A stretch of DNA of 5,484 nucleotides, taken from positions 1 through 5,484 of the forward strand of contig JAIDNR010000313.1 of the NCBI GenBank assembly GCA_029063695.1. The letters run 5' to 3'. Source of the stretch: Ruminococcus sp. Lineage in GTDB: Bacteria > Bacillota > Clostridia > Oscillospirales > Ruminococcaceae. This document shows, one piece after another, positions 1 through 5,450 of the stretch; position 1 is the stretch's first letter; each line of letters starts with the position of its first letter. The notes beneath the pieces were generated by a model. That model was given only the letters and a program-made list of their open reading frames with translations, ran no database searches and was not told where the DNA came from. A program made the translations under genes and the position numbers.

Positions 1-123
1 ATAATATGCGTTGGAAACATATATATCATGTTTTTTACGTAAATAATGAAAGAATATCATAGTTATAATAAATGGAATAAATGATACTGAAAATTCATAT
101 ACTGTTATAATTAAATTTTCCAT
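1..123 (-). CDS. N-terminal fragment of a small membrane protein, possibly VanZ-like (gene runs off the left edge)
   Basis: Only the first 41 codons are in the window. The product begins MENLIITVYEF and has one clear hydrophobic segment at residues 4-25, followed by a basic stretch (LRKKH, residues 28-32), so the N-terminus is probably outside and the first loop inside. The ATG at 121-123 is supported by a purine-rich AGGAAGGA ribosome binding site 8 bases upstream and by a well-placed sigma-A promoter at 153-181, giving a leader of only about 23 nt. The gene is separated from the upstream ligase-like gene by an intrinsic terminator and so is its own transcription unit. A short first helix followed by a basic loop recalls VanZ-family proteins of Clostridia, but this is an impression from too little sequence. 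The coding start is firm; the function is not. Confidence 0.7.
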   Translation of the reverse strand, partial: MENLIITVYEFSVSFIPFIITMIFFHYLRKKHDIYVSNAYY

Positions 124-130
124 ATAAAAC

Positions 131-138
131 GTTCCTTC
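131..138 (-). promoter_or_regulatory. Ribosome binding site of the left-edge membrane protein gene
   Basis: The minus strand reads AGGAAGGA here, 7-8 bases before the ATG at 121-123. It decides the start of a reading frame that would otherwise be too short to notice in this window. Confidence 0.6.
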
Positions 139-152
139 CTGTTGATTACTTA

Positions 153-181
153 ATTATACTATACGTTTTTTTATAATTCAA
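153..181 (-). promoter_or_regulatory. Sigma-A promoter for the left-edge membrane protein gene
   Basis: On the minus strand the -35 is TTGAAT (176-181) and the -10 is a perfect TATAAT (153-158), with the ideal 17-bp spacer. The expected transcription start is near 146, about 23 nt before the ATG. Four direct repeats of 11 bp sit immediately upstream of the -35, so the promoter may be activated or blocked by a response regulator. Confidence 0.8.
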
Positions 182-183
182 CA

Positions 184-227
184 GGTTTAAGAAAGATTTA
201 AGGTAAGTTTAAACTAAAATTAAATTA
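184..227. repeat. Four tandem 11-bp direct repeats, candidate response-regulator binding array
   Basis: On the plus strand the units are GGTTTAAGAAA (184-194), GATTTAAGGTA (195-205), AGTTTAAACTA (206-216) and the weaker AAATTAAATTA (217-227). The TTTAA core recurs at exactly 11 bp, one helical turn, and every unit ends in A. The nearest core lies about 42 bp upstream of the predicted start of transcription and 4 bp from the -35 box. OmpR/PhoB/PhoP-family regulators typically bind tandem hexamers at 11-bp spacing in this position. No regulator gene is in the window, so the identity of the binding protein is unknown. Confidence 0.5.
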
Positions 228-253
228 TGCTGAAAACATCTGGAATATCAAGT

Positions 254-293
254 AAAAAAGCAGACCGCATACAGAATTAATCCTGTATGCGGT
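254..293 (-). terminator. Intrinsic terminator after the ligase-like gene (probably bidirectional)
   Basis: The arms CCGCATACAG (265-274) and CTGTATGCGG (283-292) form a perfect 10-bp stem, extended by an A-T pair, with an 8-nt loop. On the minus strand the stem is followed after a few bases by a run of six T (complement of 254-259). It begins 7 bp after the TAA of the ligase-like gene, so it ends the protease/ligase transcript. The plus strand also has a T-rich tail (293-301), so it could stop rightward transcription too. Confidence 0.85.
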
Positions 294-299
294 TTATTT

Positions 300-1718
300 T
301 TATGATTGTTTTTCTTTTGTATCGGCACAGCAAAGACCTGCTACAGTCCAGAAAACTGCGGAATAACAGATATTACTGCAACCTATCAGGAACAGCAGAA
401 CTCCGCCTGATGCCAGTATAAGCATACACAAGGACTGCCATTTTCTGTTTTTGCTGAATTTTCGGAAGCCAATAACAAGTATCGAAACAAGAAGTACAAC
501 AAGTGCAACAGCGGACGGTATGCCACGGGTTGCCGCAGTATAGATATATTCGTTGTATACCTTATCAAATGTACCCTTATTTTCGGCTATTATATCACTC
601 ATTTCGCCGTTTTCCCCTGCCGAGCCGAAAGTATAGAGCTGAGGAAATACAAGTTGTTCAGGACCTGTTCCGAACAGTGCATTTGATTCCGCTATTCTAA
701 CAGCCTTACGGTTGAGATGATAATAAACGTCAAAAGTATCATCTATATCCACAACATCGGAATTGTAATTACCACTTGCCGAAATTCTGTAATATGAATC
801 AGCAAACCACAGTATCCTGCCATCATATAGCCTGTATTGTGTAAGATTGCCGATAAGTCCGCACTGAACGAGAATTACAGCCAGTGCTGCAGGAATTATC
901 ACAGACAGTACTGAAAGCAGATTGATTTTAGGAGCTTTCATAACAATAACCGCTGTAACAGCAGAAATCACAGCAAAAACAGCTCCGCATATTCCGATAA
1001 GCGAATATGTGAACATCATGACGAATGCAAATATACACGCTGATATAATACAGAATATCTTTCCCGATTTCTTCTTAAAGAATACAAATCCAATTAATGC
1101 CGCTGTAAGTGAAAGCGTTAGGAGCATTGCAAGAAACAGCGGCGACTGTGCAAGTCCTGAAGCTGCATTTGCCTGTATCTCCATAGAAATCATGCGGTAA
1201 TTGCTTAATTTTCCCGTAAATACCTGTATCATGGCGAAAACCGAATTAAGCAGACCTGCTCCGATAATTCCGCCGATAAGCGTTGTTACAGTCTTTTCAC
1301 GCTTTACAGAAAGTGCAGTAAAGAAAAAACAGGCGTAGAATATAATTGCGAGCAAGCCCTCTCCCCTACCTGTATATCCGTAGAATGCTATATTCAAATC
1401 ATCTGAAACAAGCGTTGAAATAATTCCCCAAAGGAGCATAAACCCGAATGTACAGACCGGAACGAGTGTTCTTTTGTCGATGTACTTCTTCATTGCACCG
1501 ATAAGTGCGGTAATCATGCATATTACTCCTGCAACAGCAAGTCCGACGGCTGAAAGTGCATACATCTGCTTACCTGTGATTACAGGAACGGCTGTCATGA
1601 TTGATGTTGCAAAGCAGGCTGTAATCAATCCGAATGAAGCAAATTTTGAATATTTTTCTTCCGTCAGATTAAGTATAAAGTTTGACTTTTCCGACGAATT
1701 GAATAGCTGTTTTGCCAT
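300..1718 (-). CDS. O-antigen ligase / Wzy polymerase-like polytopic membrane protein
   Basis: The product has 472 residues with about 12 hydrophobic segments (roughly 28-46, 52-76, 86-104, 120-138, 145-167, 190-214, 221-238, 240-260, 266-290, 402-418, 428-446 and 450-465) and one large hydrophilic loop, residues 291-400. This layout is that of the Wzy_C / O-antigen ligase superfamily, whose members transfer or polymerise lipid-linked glycans on the outer face of the membrane. Family-like signatures are GRGEGLLAIIFY near 117-128, GTGPEQL at 350-356 near the end of the loop, and YNEYIYTAATRGIPS at 388-402, which matches the HNEYL...GIP motif typical of Firmicutes members except that Tyr replaces His. 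The ATG is preceded by AAAGGA (1725-1730) with 6-nt spacing. The gene follows the protease gene by 26 bp with no terminator, so the two are probably one operon. Polymerase, ligase and protein O-glycosyltransferase roles cannot be separated from sequence alone. Confidence 0.75.
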   Translation of the reverse strand: MAKQLFNSSEKSNFILNLTEEKYSKFASFGLITACFATSIMTAVPVITGKQMYALSAVGLAVAGVICMITALIGAMKKYIDKRTLVPVCTFGFMLLWGIISTLVSDDLNIAFYGYTGRGEGLLAIIFYACFFFTALSVKREKTVTTLIGGIIGAGLLNSVFAMIQVFTGKLSNYRMISMEIQANAASGLAQSPLFLAMLLTLSLTAALIGFVFFKKKSGKIFCIISACIFAFVMMFTYSLIGICGAVFAVISAVTAVIVMKAPKINLLSVLSVIIPAALAVILVQCGLIGNLTQYRLYDGRILWFADSYYRISASGNYNSDVVDIDDTFDVYYHLNRKAVRIAESNALFGTGPEQLVFPQLYTFGSAGENGEMSDIIAENKGTFDKVYNEYIYTAATRGIPSAVALVVLLVSILVIGFRKFSKNRKWQSLCMLILASGGVLLFLIGCSNICYSAVFWTVAGLCCADTKEKQS

Positions 1719-1724
1719 ATTTAA

Positions 1725-1730
1725 TCCTTT
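1725..1730 (-). promoter_or_regulatory. Ribosome binding site of the ligase-like gene
   Basis: The minus strand reads AAAGGA 6 bases before the ATG at 1716-1718. It lies in the 26-bp gap after the protease TAA; that gap has no room for an independent promoter or terminator, which supports co-transcription. Confidence 0.65.
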
Positions 1731-1744
1731 CTCATATTATATTT

Positions 1745-3418
1745 TTACTTCTTATTTACAATAACTGTGCAGGTATCAGTACCTATTTCACCGATTTTTA
1801 TTGTGATTTCAGGGTCAATAGTCATATTGCCGCTTGCGTCATACCAGTTAAATTCAGGTATTGAACTGTCAATCGTATCGCCTGTACTGTAGTAATTATG
1901 AGTATTATCTGTACCCTCTCCGACAAGTCTTATAAAACGTCTGCCGTTATTATAGTTTGTTGCCTCATCGTTTCCGCTTGAATAAGTAAATGTATTATAC
2001 CATAAATCTCCCGTAATCTCAGCACTTACATGATATACACGGACACCTTCGCCAGTAGCTCTCCACCATTCATCTGAAAGATTGCTGTTATTTTTTCTCA
2101 TACCTGCATATTCAAGCACGAAAAACTCAGAATAATAATTTTCATCAAGTTCACCGCATGGAATAATAAGACAGTTTGAATTGTCAAGTGAAGATTCATT
2201 CAGCGTAAATGTCTTGTTTCCCGAATTTTTATCATATACCTGTATCTGTCCGGATTTATACCAGCCCAGCATTAATTTAGATACAGCACCGAAATCACAG
2301 TTTGCATCGTCCATGAGTTCAAAGCCTGCTGAACCGTGCATACCCTGAAAATCTTCAACACCATACAGATAATAGTCGGGCAGACCCATGCAGTGACCCA
2401 TTTCATGCAGATAAGAACTGTTGAAATTTGCATAATTATCTGCTGATTTGATTTCGGCATTGCCGACAATAACATGACCTATATCCATTCCGTCCACTCT
2501 GTTTTTGGATTCGCCACCGAAAGCTCCTGCCGATGCCCACCAGTTTTCATCGCCTGCCGATTCAGGAACACTTATCAGAATACTGTCTATCACTTTATCA
2601 TTGTCCCCGTCGAACTGTGAAAAATCAATAACTGCATCAAATTCATCAATTATTTCATCAATAAGTGAAATGTGCCATACATTACCTTCATAGTAAGACT
2701 TGTTGTTTTTTGCGGTATAAGTATAAGCCTTGCCGCTGAGCTTCATTGCACCTTTGGAAGAACGGCTGTAAAATGCACTCATGCTTTCAAAAGGATAATT
2801 CTTATCACTTTCATTTTCCGCACCGAATGCAATATTTTCAATCTGCTCTGTTGTCGGACTGTAGCTGTATTTGCAGTCAGGAAAATCAACATAGAAAATG
2901 ATGGATTTTGCGTCGTTCTGTGACGGCAGAGAACCATATAAATCATATATAGGCGGATTTATAAATCCTTCAGACGTTGCAGTAGTAGTTGTTGAAGATG
3001 ACGTTGTTGTGGGTGAAGCAGAAGTTGTTGTTGATTCATCAGTCCATTCCCATACAGCAAAGCCCGACTGTGATATAATATGCTGTCGAAGTATAATCAT
3101 ATCATATACATCAACTCTGCCGTCCTGATTCAGGTCAGCCGTTTCAAGGAATTTTTTCGCAAGAAATCCATCACCTCCGTTTATACCTATATATTTTCCT
3201 TTAACGTCATATCCGTTCGCTGATGTAAGAGTACTTTCATCAAGAAGATGCTTCGTCATGATTACAGCATCTGCAACTGTAATTTTGTTGTCACCATTGA
3301 GATCTCCCAGAAAGCCGATTTGCTTCCATTCTGCAAAAGCACTTGCGGAAATTAAACTGGCAGAAACAGCAGCAAACGAAACAGCAGTTATAGCAATATG
3401 CCTGAAAAATTTATTCAT
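1745..3418 (-). CDS. Secreted M6-type zinc metalloprotease with N-terminal dockerin (cellulosome-associated)
   Basis: A 557-residue exported protein. Residues 1-29 are a signal peptide (basic MNKFFRH, hydrophobic core, likely cleavage after ASAFA). A type-I-like dockerin follows at about 37-118, with two intact calcium loops: D39, N41, D43, D50 and D95, N97, D99, D103, D106. Residues 128-150 are a Ser/Thr-rich linker. The catalytic region (about 151-557) has HEMGHCMGLPD at 338-348, fitting the HExxHxxGxxD zinc signature of the M6 (immune inhibitor A-like) family, then ELMD at 367-370 as a probable Met-turn and KLMLGW at 381-386, also usual in M6 proteins. Inference: it docks onto a cohesin scaffold and cleaves extracellular or host/feed protein. 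The dockerin is N-terminal, whereas most are C-terminal, and its two repeats are unusually far apart. Translation starts at the ATG 6 nt after AGGAGG. The gene is followed at 26 bp by the ligase-like gene. Confidence 0.88.
   Translation of the reverse strand: MNKFFRHIAITAVSFAAVSASLISASAFAEWKQIGFLGDLNGDNKITVADAVIMTKHLLDESTLTSANGYDVKGKYIGINGGDGFLAKKFLETADLNQDGRVDVYDMIILRQHIISQSGFAVWEWTDESTTTSASPTTTSSSTTTTATSEGFINPPIYDLYGSLPSQNDAKSIIFYVDFPDCKYSYSPTTEQIENIAFGAENESDKNYPFESMSAFYSRSSKGAMKLSGKAYTYTAKNNKSYYEGNVWHISLIDEIIDEFDAVIDFSQFDGDNDKVIDSILISVPESAGDENWWASAGAFGGESKNRVDGMDIGHVIVGNAEIKSADNYANFNSSYLHEMGHCMGLPDYYLYGVEDFQGMHGSAGFELMDDANCDFGAVSKLMLGWYKSGQIQVYDKNSGNKTFTLNESSLDNSNCLIIPCGELDENYYSEFFVLEYAGMRKNNSNLSDEWWRATGEGVRVYHVSAEITGDLWYNTFTYSSGNDEATNYNNGRRFIRLVGEGTDNTHNYYSTGDTIDSSIPEFNWYDASGNMTIDPEITIKIGEIGTDTCTVIVNKK
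2969..3037 (-). other. Ser/Thr-rich linker-coding segment of the dockerin protease
   Basis: These bases encode residues 128-150 of the protease, almost entirely Thr and Ser with a few Ala, Pro and Glu. The segment joins the dockerin to the catalytic region. Linkers of this composition are flexible and are commonly O-glycosylated in cellulosomal proteins; glycosylation here is inferred, not visible. Confidence 0.8.
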
Positions 3419-3424
3419 AATAAT

Positions 3425-3430
3425 CCTCCT
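3425..3430 (-). promoter_or_regulatory. Strong ribosome binding site of the dockerin protease gene
   Basis: The minus strand reads AAAGGAGG, with AGGAGG at 3425-3430 and 6 nt to the ATG at 3416-3418. It begins only 4 bases after the T-run of the rny terminator, leaving no room for a promoter between them. Confidence 0.85.
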
Positions 3431-3434
3431 TTAT

Positions 3435-3465
3435 AAAAAAACTGCGGACGAACAACGTCCGCAGT
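3435..3465 (-). terminator. Intrinsic terminator after rny
   Basis: The arms ACTGCGGACG (3441-3450) and CGTCCGCAGT (3456-3465) make a perfect 10-bp GC-rich stem with a 5-nt loop, followed on the minus strand by six T (3435-3440) beyond the A-T pair at the base of the stem. It starts 7 bp after the rny stop codon. Because the protease ribosome binding site follows at once, any transcript of the protease made from upstream must read through this hairpin, which could therefore act as a partial terminator or attenuator. Confidence 0.9.
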
Positions 3466-3472
3466 ACACCGC

Positions 3473-5050
3473 TTACTTAGCGTAGTCAGTAACTCTGCTT
3501 TCACGGATAAGGTTGACCTTAATCTGTCCGGGATAATCCATTTCAGTTTCAATCTGCTGTGCAATCTGTCTTGCAACAAGCACCATTTTCTCATCATTGA
3601 TAACTTCCGGAACAACCATAATTCTGACTTCTCTGCCTGCCTGAACAGCGAAACATTTTTCAACACCGTCATAAGACTTGCATATTTCCTCAAGTTTCTG
3701 AAGACGCTTGATATAACTTTCATAATTTTCGCTTCTTGCAGCAGGTCTTGCTGCTGATATAGCATCAGCAGCCTGAACAATACAGGCAATAACCGTTTTC
3801 GGTTCAACATCATTATGATGAGCTTCAACAGCATGAATAACTGCTGAATTTTCGTTATACTTCTTGCACACGTCAACACCTATCTGAACATGAGAACCCT
3901 CAATTTCAGCAGTCAAAGCCTTGCCGATATCGTGAAGAAGTCCTGCACGTCTTGCAACATTGGCATCTACACCGAGTTCGGAAGCAAGAACTCCGCTGAG
4001 CTTTGCAACTTCAATAGAATGGTCAAGGACATTCTGTCTGTAGCTTGTACGGAATTTCAATCTTCCGAGAAGTTTTATAAGCTCATGATTAAGACCGTGA
4101 ACATTTGTTTCAATTACAGCACGTTCACCCTCCTGCTTGATACGGTATTCAACCTCACGGCGAGCTTTGTCTACCATTTCTTCAATTCTTGTCGGGTGTA
4201 TACGTCCGTCAGCAATAAGCTTTTCAAGTGCAATTCTTGCAACTTCACGGCGAATCTGGTCAAAACATGAAAGCGTAATAGCTTCGGGAGTATCATCAAT
4301 AATAAGGTCAACACCCGTAAGAGTTTCAAGTGTTCTTATGTTGCGACCCTCACGTCCGATGATACGACCTTTCATTTCGTCATTTGGCAGAGGAACAACA
4401 GAAACTGCCGCCTCTGAAACCTGGTCTGCTGCAACTTTGGCAATTGCAAGGGAAATATGATTTCTTGCCCTTTCGTTACATTCGTCTTTAAGCTGCTGTT
4501 CATAGGCTGAAATTTTGACAGCCTTTTCATGAATCAGGTCGTCCTCAAGTTTTGAGAGGATATATTCCTGAGCCTGTTCTTTTGTAAATTCGGAAATTCT
4601 CTCAAGAACGTCCATTTCGGATTTCTTAATCTGTTCAGCCTCTTTGAGCTTTTCTTCCGCACTCTTGATTTTCTGATTGAGAGCATCTTCTTTTTTCTCC
4701 AGATTATCAGTTTTCTTGTCGAGATTTTCCTCCTTCTGCTGCATACGTCTCTCCTGACGTGACAGCTCTGCTCTGCGGTCCTTAATTTCCTTGTCTGCAT
4801 CTGAACGAAGCTTATGGATTTCGTCCTTAGCCTCAATCAAAGCACTTTTTCTTTTATTGTCTGCCTCTCTCTCGGCATCATCAATAATACGCTTTGCCTG
4901 CTGTTCAGCCGAGCCGAAAGCGGCTTCTGCTTCATGCTTACGCTGTTCAATTCCGGCAGCAACACCTTTTTTATAAGCAACTGCCCAGCCGATGCCTAAT
5001 CCTACCGCAAGTGCGACAATAACAAAAATAACAACAATAATAGGGTCCAT
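3473..5050 (-). CDS. rny: Ribonuclease Y (membrane-anchored KH/HD endoribonuclease)
   Basis: RNase Y is the main endonuclease that starts mRNA decay in many Firmicutes and acts at the inner face of the membrane. The product has 525 residues from the ATG at 5048-5050, close to the 520 of B. subtilis. It has one N-terminal membrane helix (about 4-26), a long charged coiled coil (about 30-190), a KH RNA-binding domain with the GRIIGREGRNIR signature at 228-239, and an HD phosphohydrolase domain with H344, the H373-D374 pair, H411-H412 and D429 as expected metal ligands. All key residues are present. The start is chosen because AGGAGG (5062-5067) is 11 nt upstream and family members begin MDP-like just before the helix. 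The in-frame ATG at 5057-5059 is only 2 nt from that site, and an in-frame TTG at 5072-5074 lies upstream of it. The gene has its own consensus promoter and terminator. Confidence 0.96.
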   Translation of the reverse strand: MDPIIVVIFVIVALAVGLGIGWAVAYKKGVAAGIEQRKHEAEAAFGSAEQQAKRIIDDAEREADNKRKSALIEAKDEIHKLRSDADKEIKDRRAELSRQERRMQQKEENLDKKTDNLEKKEDALNQKIKSAEEKLKEAEQIKKSEMDVLERISEFTKEQAQEYILSKLEDDLIHEKAVKISAYEQQLKDECNERARNHISLAIAKVAADQVSEAAVSVVPLPNDEMKGRIIGREGRNIRTLETLTGVDLIIDDTPEAITLSCFDQIRREVARIALEKLIADGRIHPTRIEEMVDKARREVEYRIKQEGERAVIETNVHGLNHELIKLLGRLKFRTSYRQNVLDHSIEVAKLSGVLASELGVDANVARRAGLLHDIGKALTAEIEGSHVQIGVDVCKKYNENSAVIHAVEAHHNDVEPKTVIACIVQAADAISAARPAARSENYESYIKRLQKLEEICKSYDGVEKCFAVQAGREVRIMVVPEVINDEKMVLVARQIAQQIETEMDYPGQIKVNLIRESRVTDYAK

Positions 5051-5061
5051 ACAGTGCATTA

Positions 5062-5067
5062 CCTCCT
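5062..5067 (-). promoter_or_regulatory. Ribosome binding site that decides the rny start
   Basis: The minus strand reads AAAAGGAGGT here. The spacing is 11 nt to the ATG at 5048-5050 and only 2 nt to the ATG at 5057-5059. A start at the TTG (5072-5074) would put this site inside the gene. The 11-nt spacing is somewhat long but the most plausible of the three. Confidence 0.75.
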
Positions 5068-5135
5068 TTTGCAATTTGAGTTTGTATCATAAAAATCAAC
5101 TTATTGCATAGGCGGTAAATGCCGCATCATTTTAT

Positions 5136-5225
5136 TCATTTAATATATATTGACAGAAAGCCATACTCCTGAGCTTTCTGAAACACTGGACTAAATACGT
5201 CCGTAGGTTGATATATCATCGGCAT
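5136..5225 (-). CDS. Possible 29-codon leader peptide upstream of rny
   Basis: An ATG at 5223-5225 opens 29 codons ending in TGA (5136-5138), inside the rny leader. The peptide starts MPMIYQPTDVF and ends SIYIK. The same frame stays open from a TAA just downstream of the rny -10 box, about 60 codons in all, which is longer than expected by chance in AT-rich DNA. The ribosome binding site is weak (GAAG about 9 nt upstream). I do not recognise the peptide; it may be a chance frame. Confidence 0.2.
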   Translation of the reverse strand: MPMIYQPTDVFSPVFQKAQEYGFLSIYIK

Positions 5226-5311
5226 AATATGTATCTTCAAAAGCCGAAATGATTTAAAACAAGCTGCAATTACTGCCCAAAGCAATTTTTTGCAATAAAT
5301 ACAACATCTTT

Positions 5312-5340
5312 ATTATACACTTATTTCACAGATATGTCAA
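5312..5340 (-). promoter_or_regulatory. Consensus sigma-A promoter of rny
   Basis: The minus strand has a perfect TTGACA (5335-5340) and a perfect TATAAT (5312-5317), separated by exactly 17 bp. The expected start of transcription is near 5305. It faces rny, no terminator intervenes, and it is divergent from the rightward promoter about 80 bp away. The exact match implies strong intrinsic initiation, so any control of rny is more likely in the leader than at the promoter. Confidence 0.9.
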
Positions 5341-5385
5341 TAGATTTTCAGCAAATTATTACAATTCAGAAAAAATTAAATTTAT

Positions 5386-5424
5386 CAACTGTTTTTTCGT
5401 ACATCTTTTTTAATAAAACAGTTG
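5386..5424. repeat. 10-bp inverted repeat overlapping the -35 of the rightward promoter
   Basis: CAACTGTTTT (5386-5395) and AAAACAGTTG (5415-5424) are perfect complements separated by 19 bp, centre to centre 29 bp. The right arm covers the first three bases of the -35 hexamer (5422-5427). This fits an operator for a dimeric repressor. A transcript hairpin is less likely because the loop is long, the stem is AT-rich, and neither strand has an immediate T-run. Confidence 0.45.
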
Positions 5425-5450
5425 AATTTTCCAGATGATTATGATATAAT
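5422..5450 (+). promoter_or_regulatory. Rightward extended -10 sigma-A promoter for a gene beyond the right edge
   Basis: On the plus strand the -35 is TTGAAT (5422-5427), the spacer is 17 bp, and the -10 is a perfect TATAAT (5445-5450) preceded by TG one base upstream (extended -10). Transcription should begin near 5457. The remaining 27 bases contain no convincing ribosome binding site and start codon, so the gene or RNA it drives begins outside the window. Confidence 0.8.

Larger units (their letters stand above)
5051..5305 (-). promoter_or_regulatory. Long 5' leader of rny with potential for a closed, multi-hairpin fold
   Basis: From the predicted start (about 5305) to the rny ATG the transcript has roughly 255 untranslated nt. 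Its 5' end can pair with the region just before the ribosome binding site: ATACAA (5299-5304) with TTGTAT (5082-5087), and directly next to it TGCAATAA (5291-5298) with TTATTGCA (5101-5108). Within this closing stem lie local hairpins: an 8-bp stem 5154-5161/5173-5180 with an 11-nt loop, GCGG/CCGC at 5112-5115/5122-5125, and CGGC/GCCG at 5220-5223/5243-5246. It does not match any riboswitch class I can recognise. The weaker pairings could be chance in AT-rich sequence; the length of the leader is the firmer observation. Confidence 0.5.

Noticed and set aside
922..1200. 92-codon plus-strand open frame opposite the ligase-like gene
   Set aside because: Antisense shadow of membrane-helix codons; no initiation signals.
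2969..3037. Low-complexity GTT/GTA-rich DNA as a microsatellite or CRISPR-like repeat
   Set aside because: It is fully explained as codons for a Thr/Ser linker; there are no regular spacers or constant repeat unit.
3415..3879. 154-codon minus-strand open frame overlapping the end of rny
   Set aside because: It lies wholly in another frame of rny, which has clear family motifs to its last residues; the translation has no recognisable domain and crosses the rny terminator.
3890..4460. Plus-strand open frames opposite rny (126 and 107 codons)
   Set aside because: Antisense shadows of the coiled-coil and KH/HD coding sequence; no ribosome binding site, promoter or protein-like composition.
5057..5074. 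Upstream rny starts (ATG at 5057-5059, TTG at 5072-5074)
   Set aside because: The ATG is only 2 nt from AGGAGG and the TTG precedes it, so the ribosome binding site would be inside the gene; the extra residues are not typical of RNase Y.
5051..5305. Known riboswitch, T-box or 6S RNA in the rny leader
   Set aside because: I looked for the T-box GGUGG/anticodon region, purine, preQ1, guanidine and cyclic-di-nucleotide signatures and for a 6S-like long rod with central bubble; none matches, and no terminator separates the leader from rny.
5254..5307. 17-codon frame starting at the predicted rny transcription start
   Set aside because: The ATG coincides with the expected first bases of the transcript, has no ribosome binding site, and the peptide is not recognisable.
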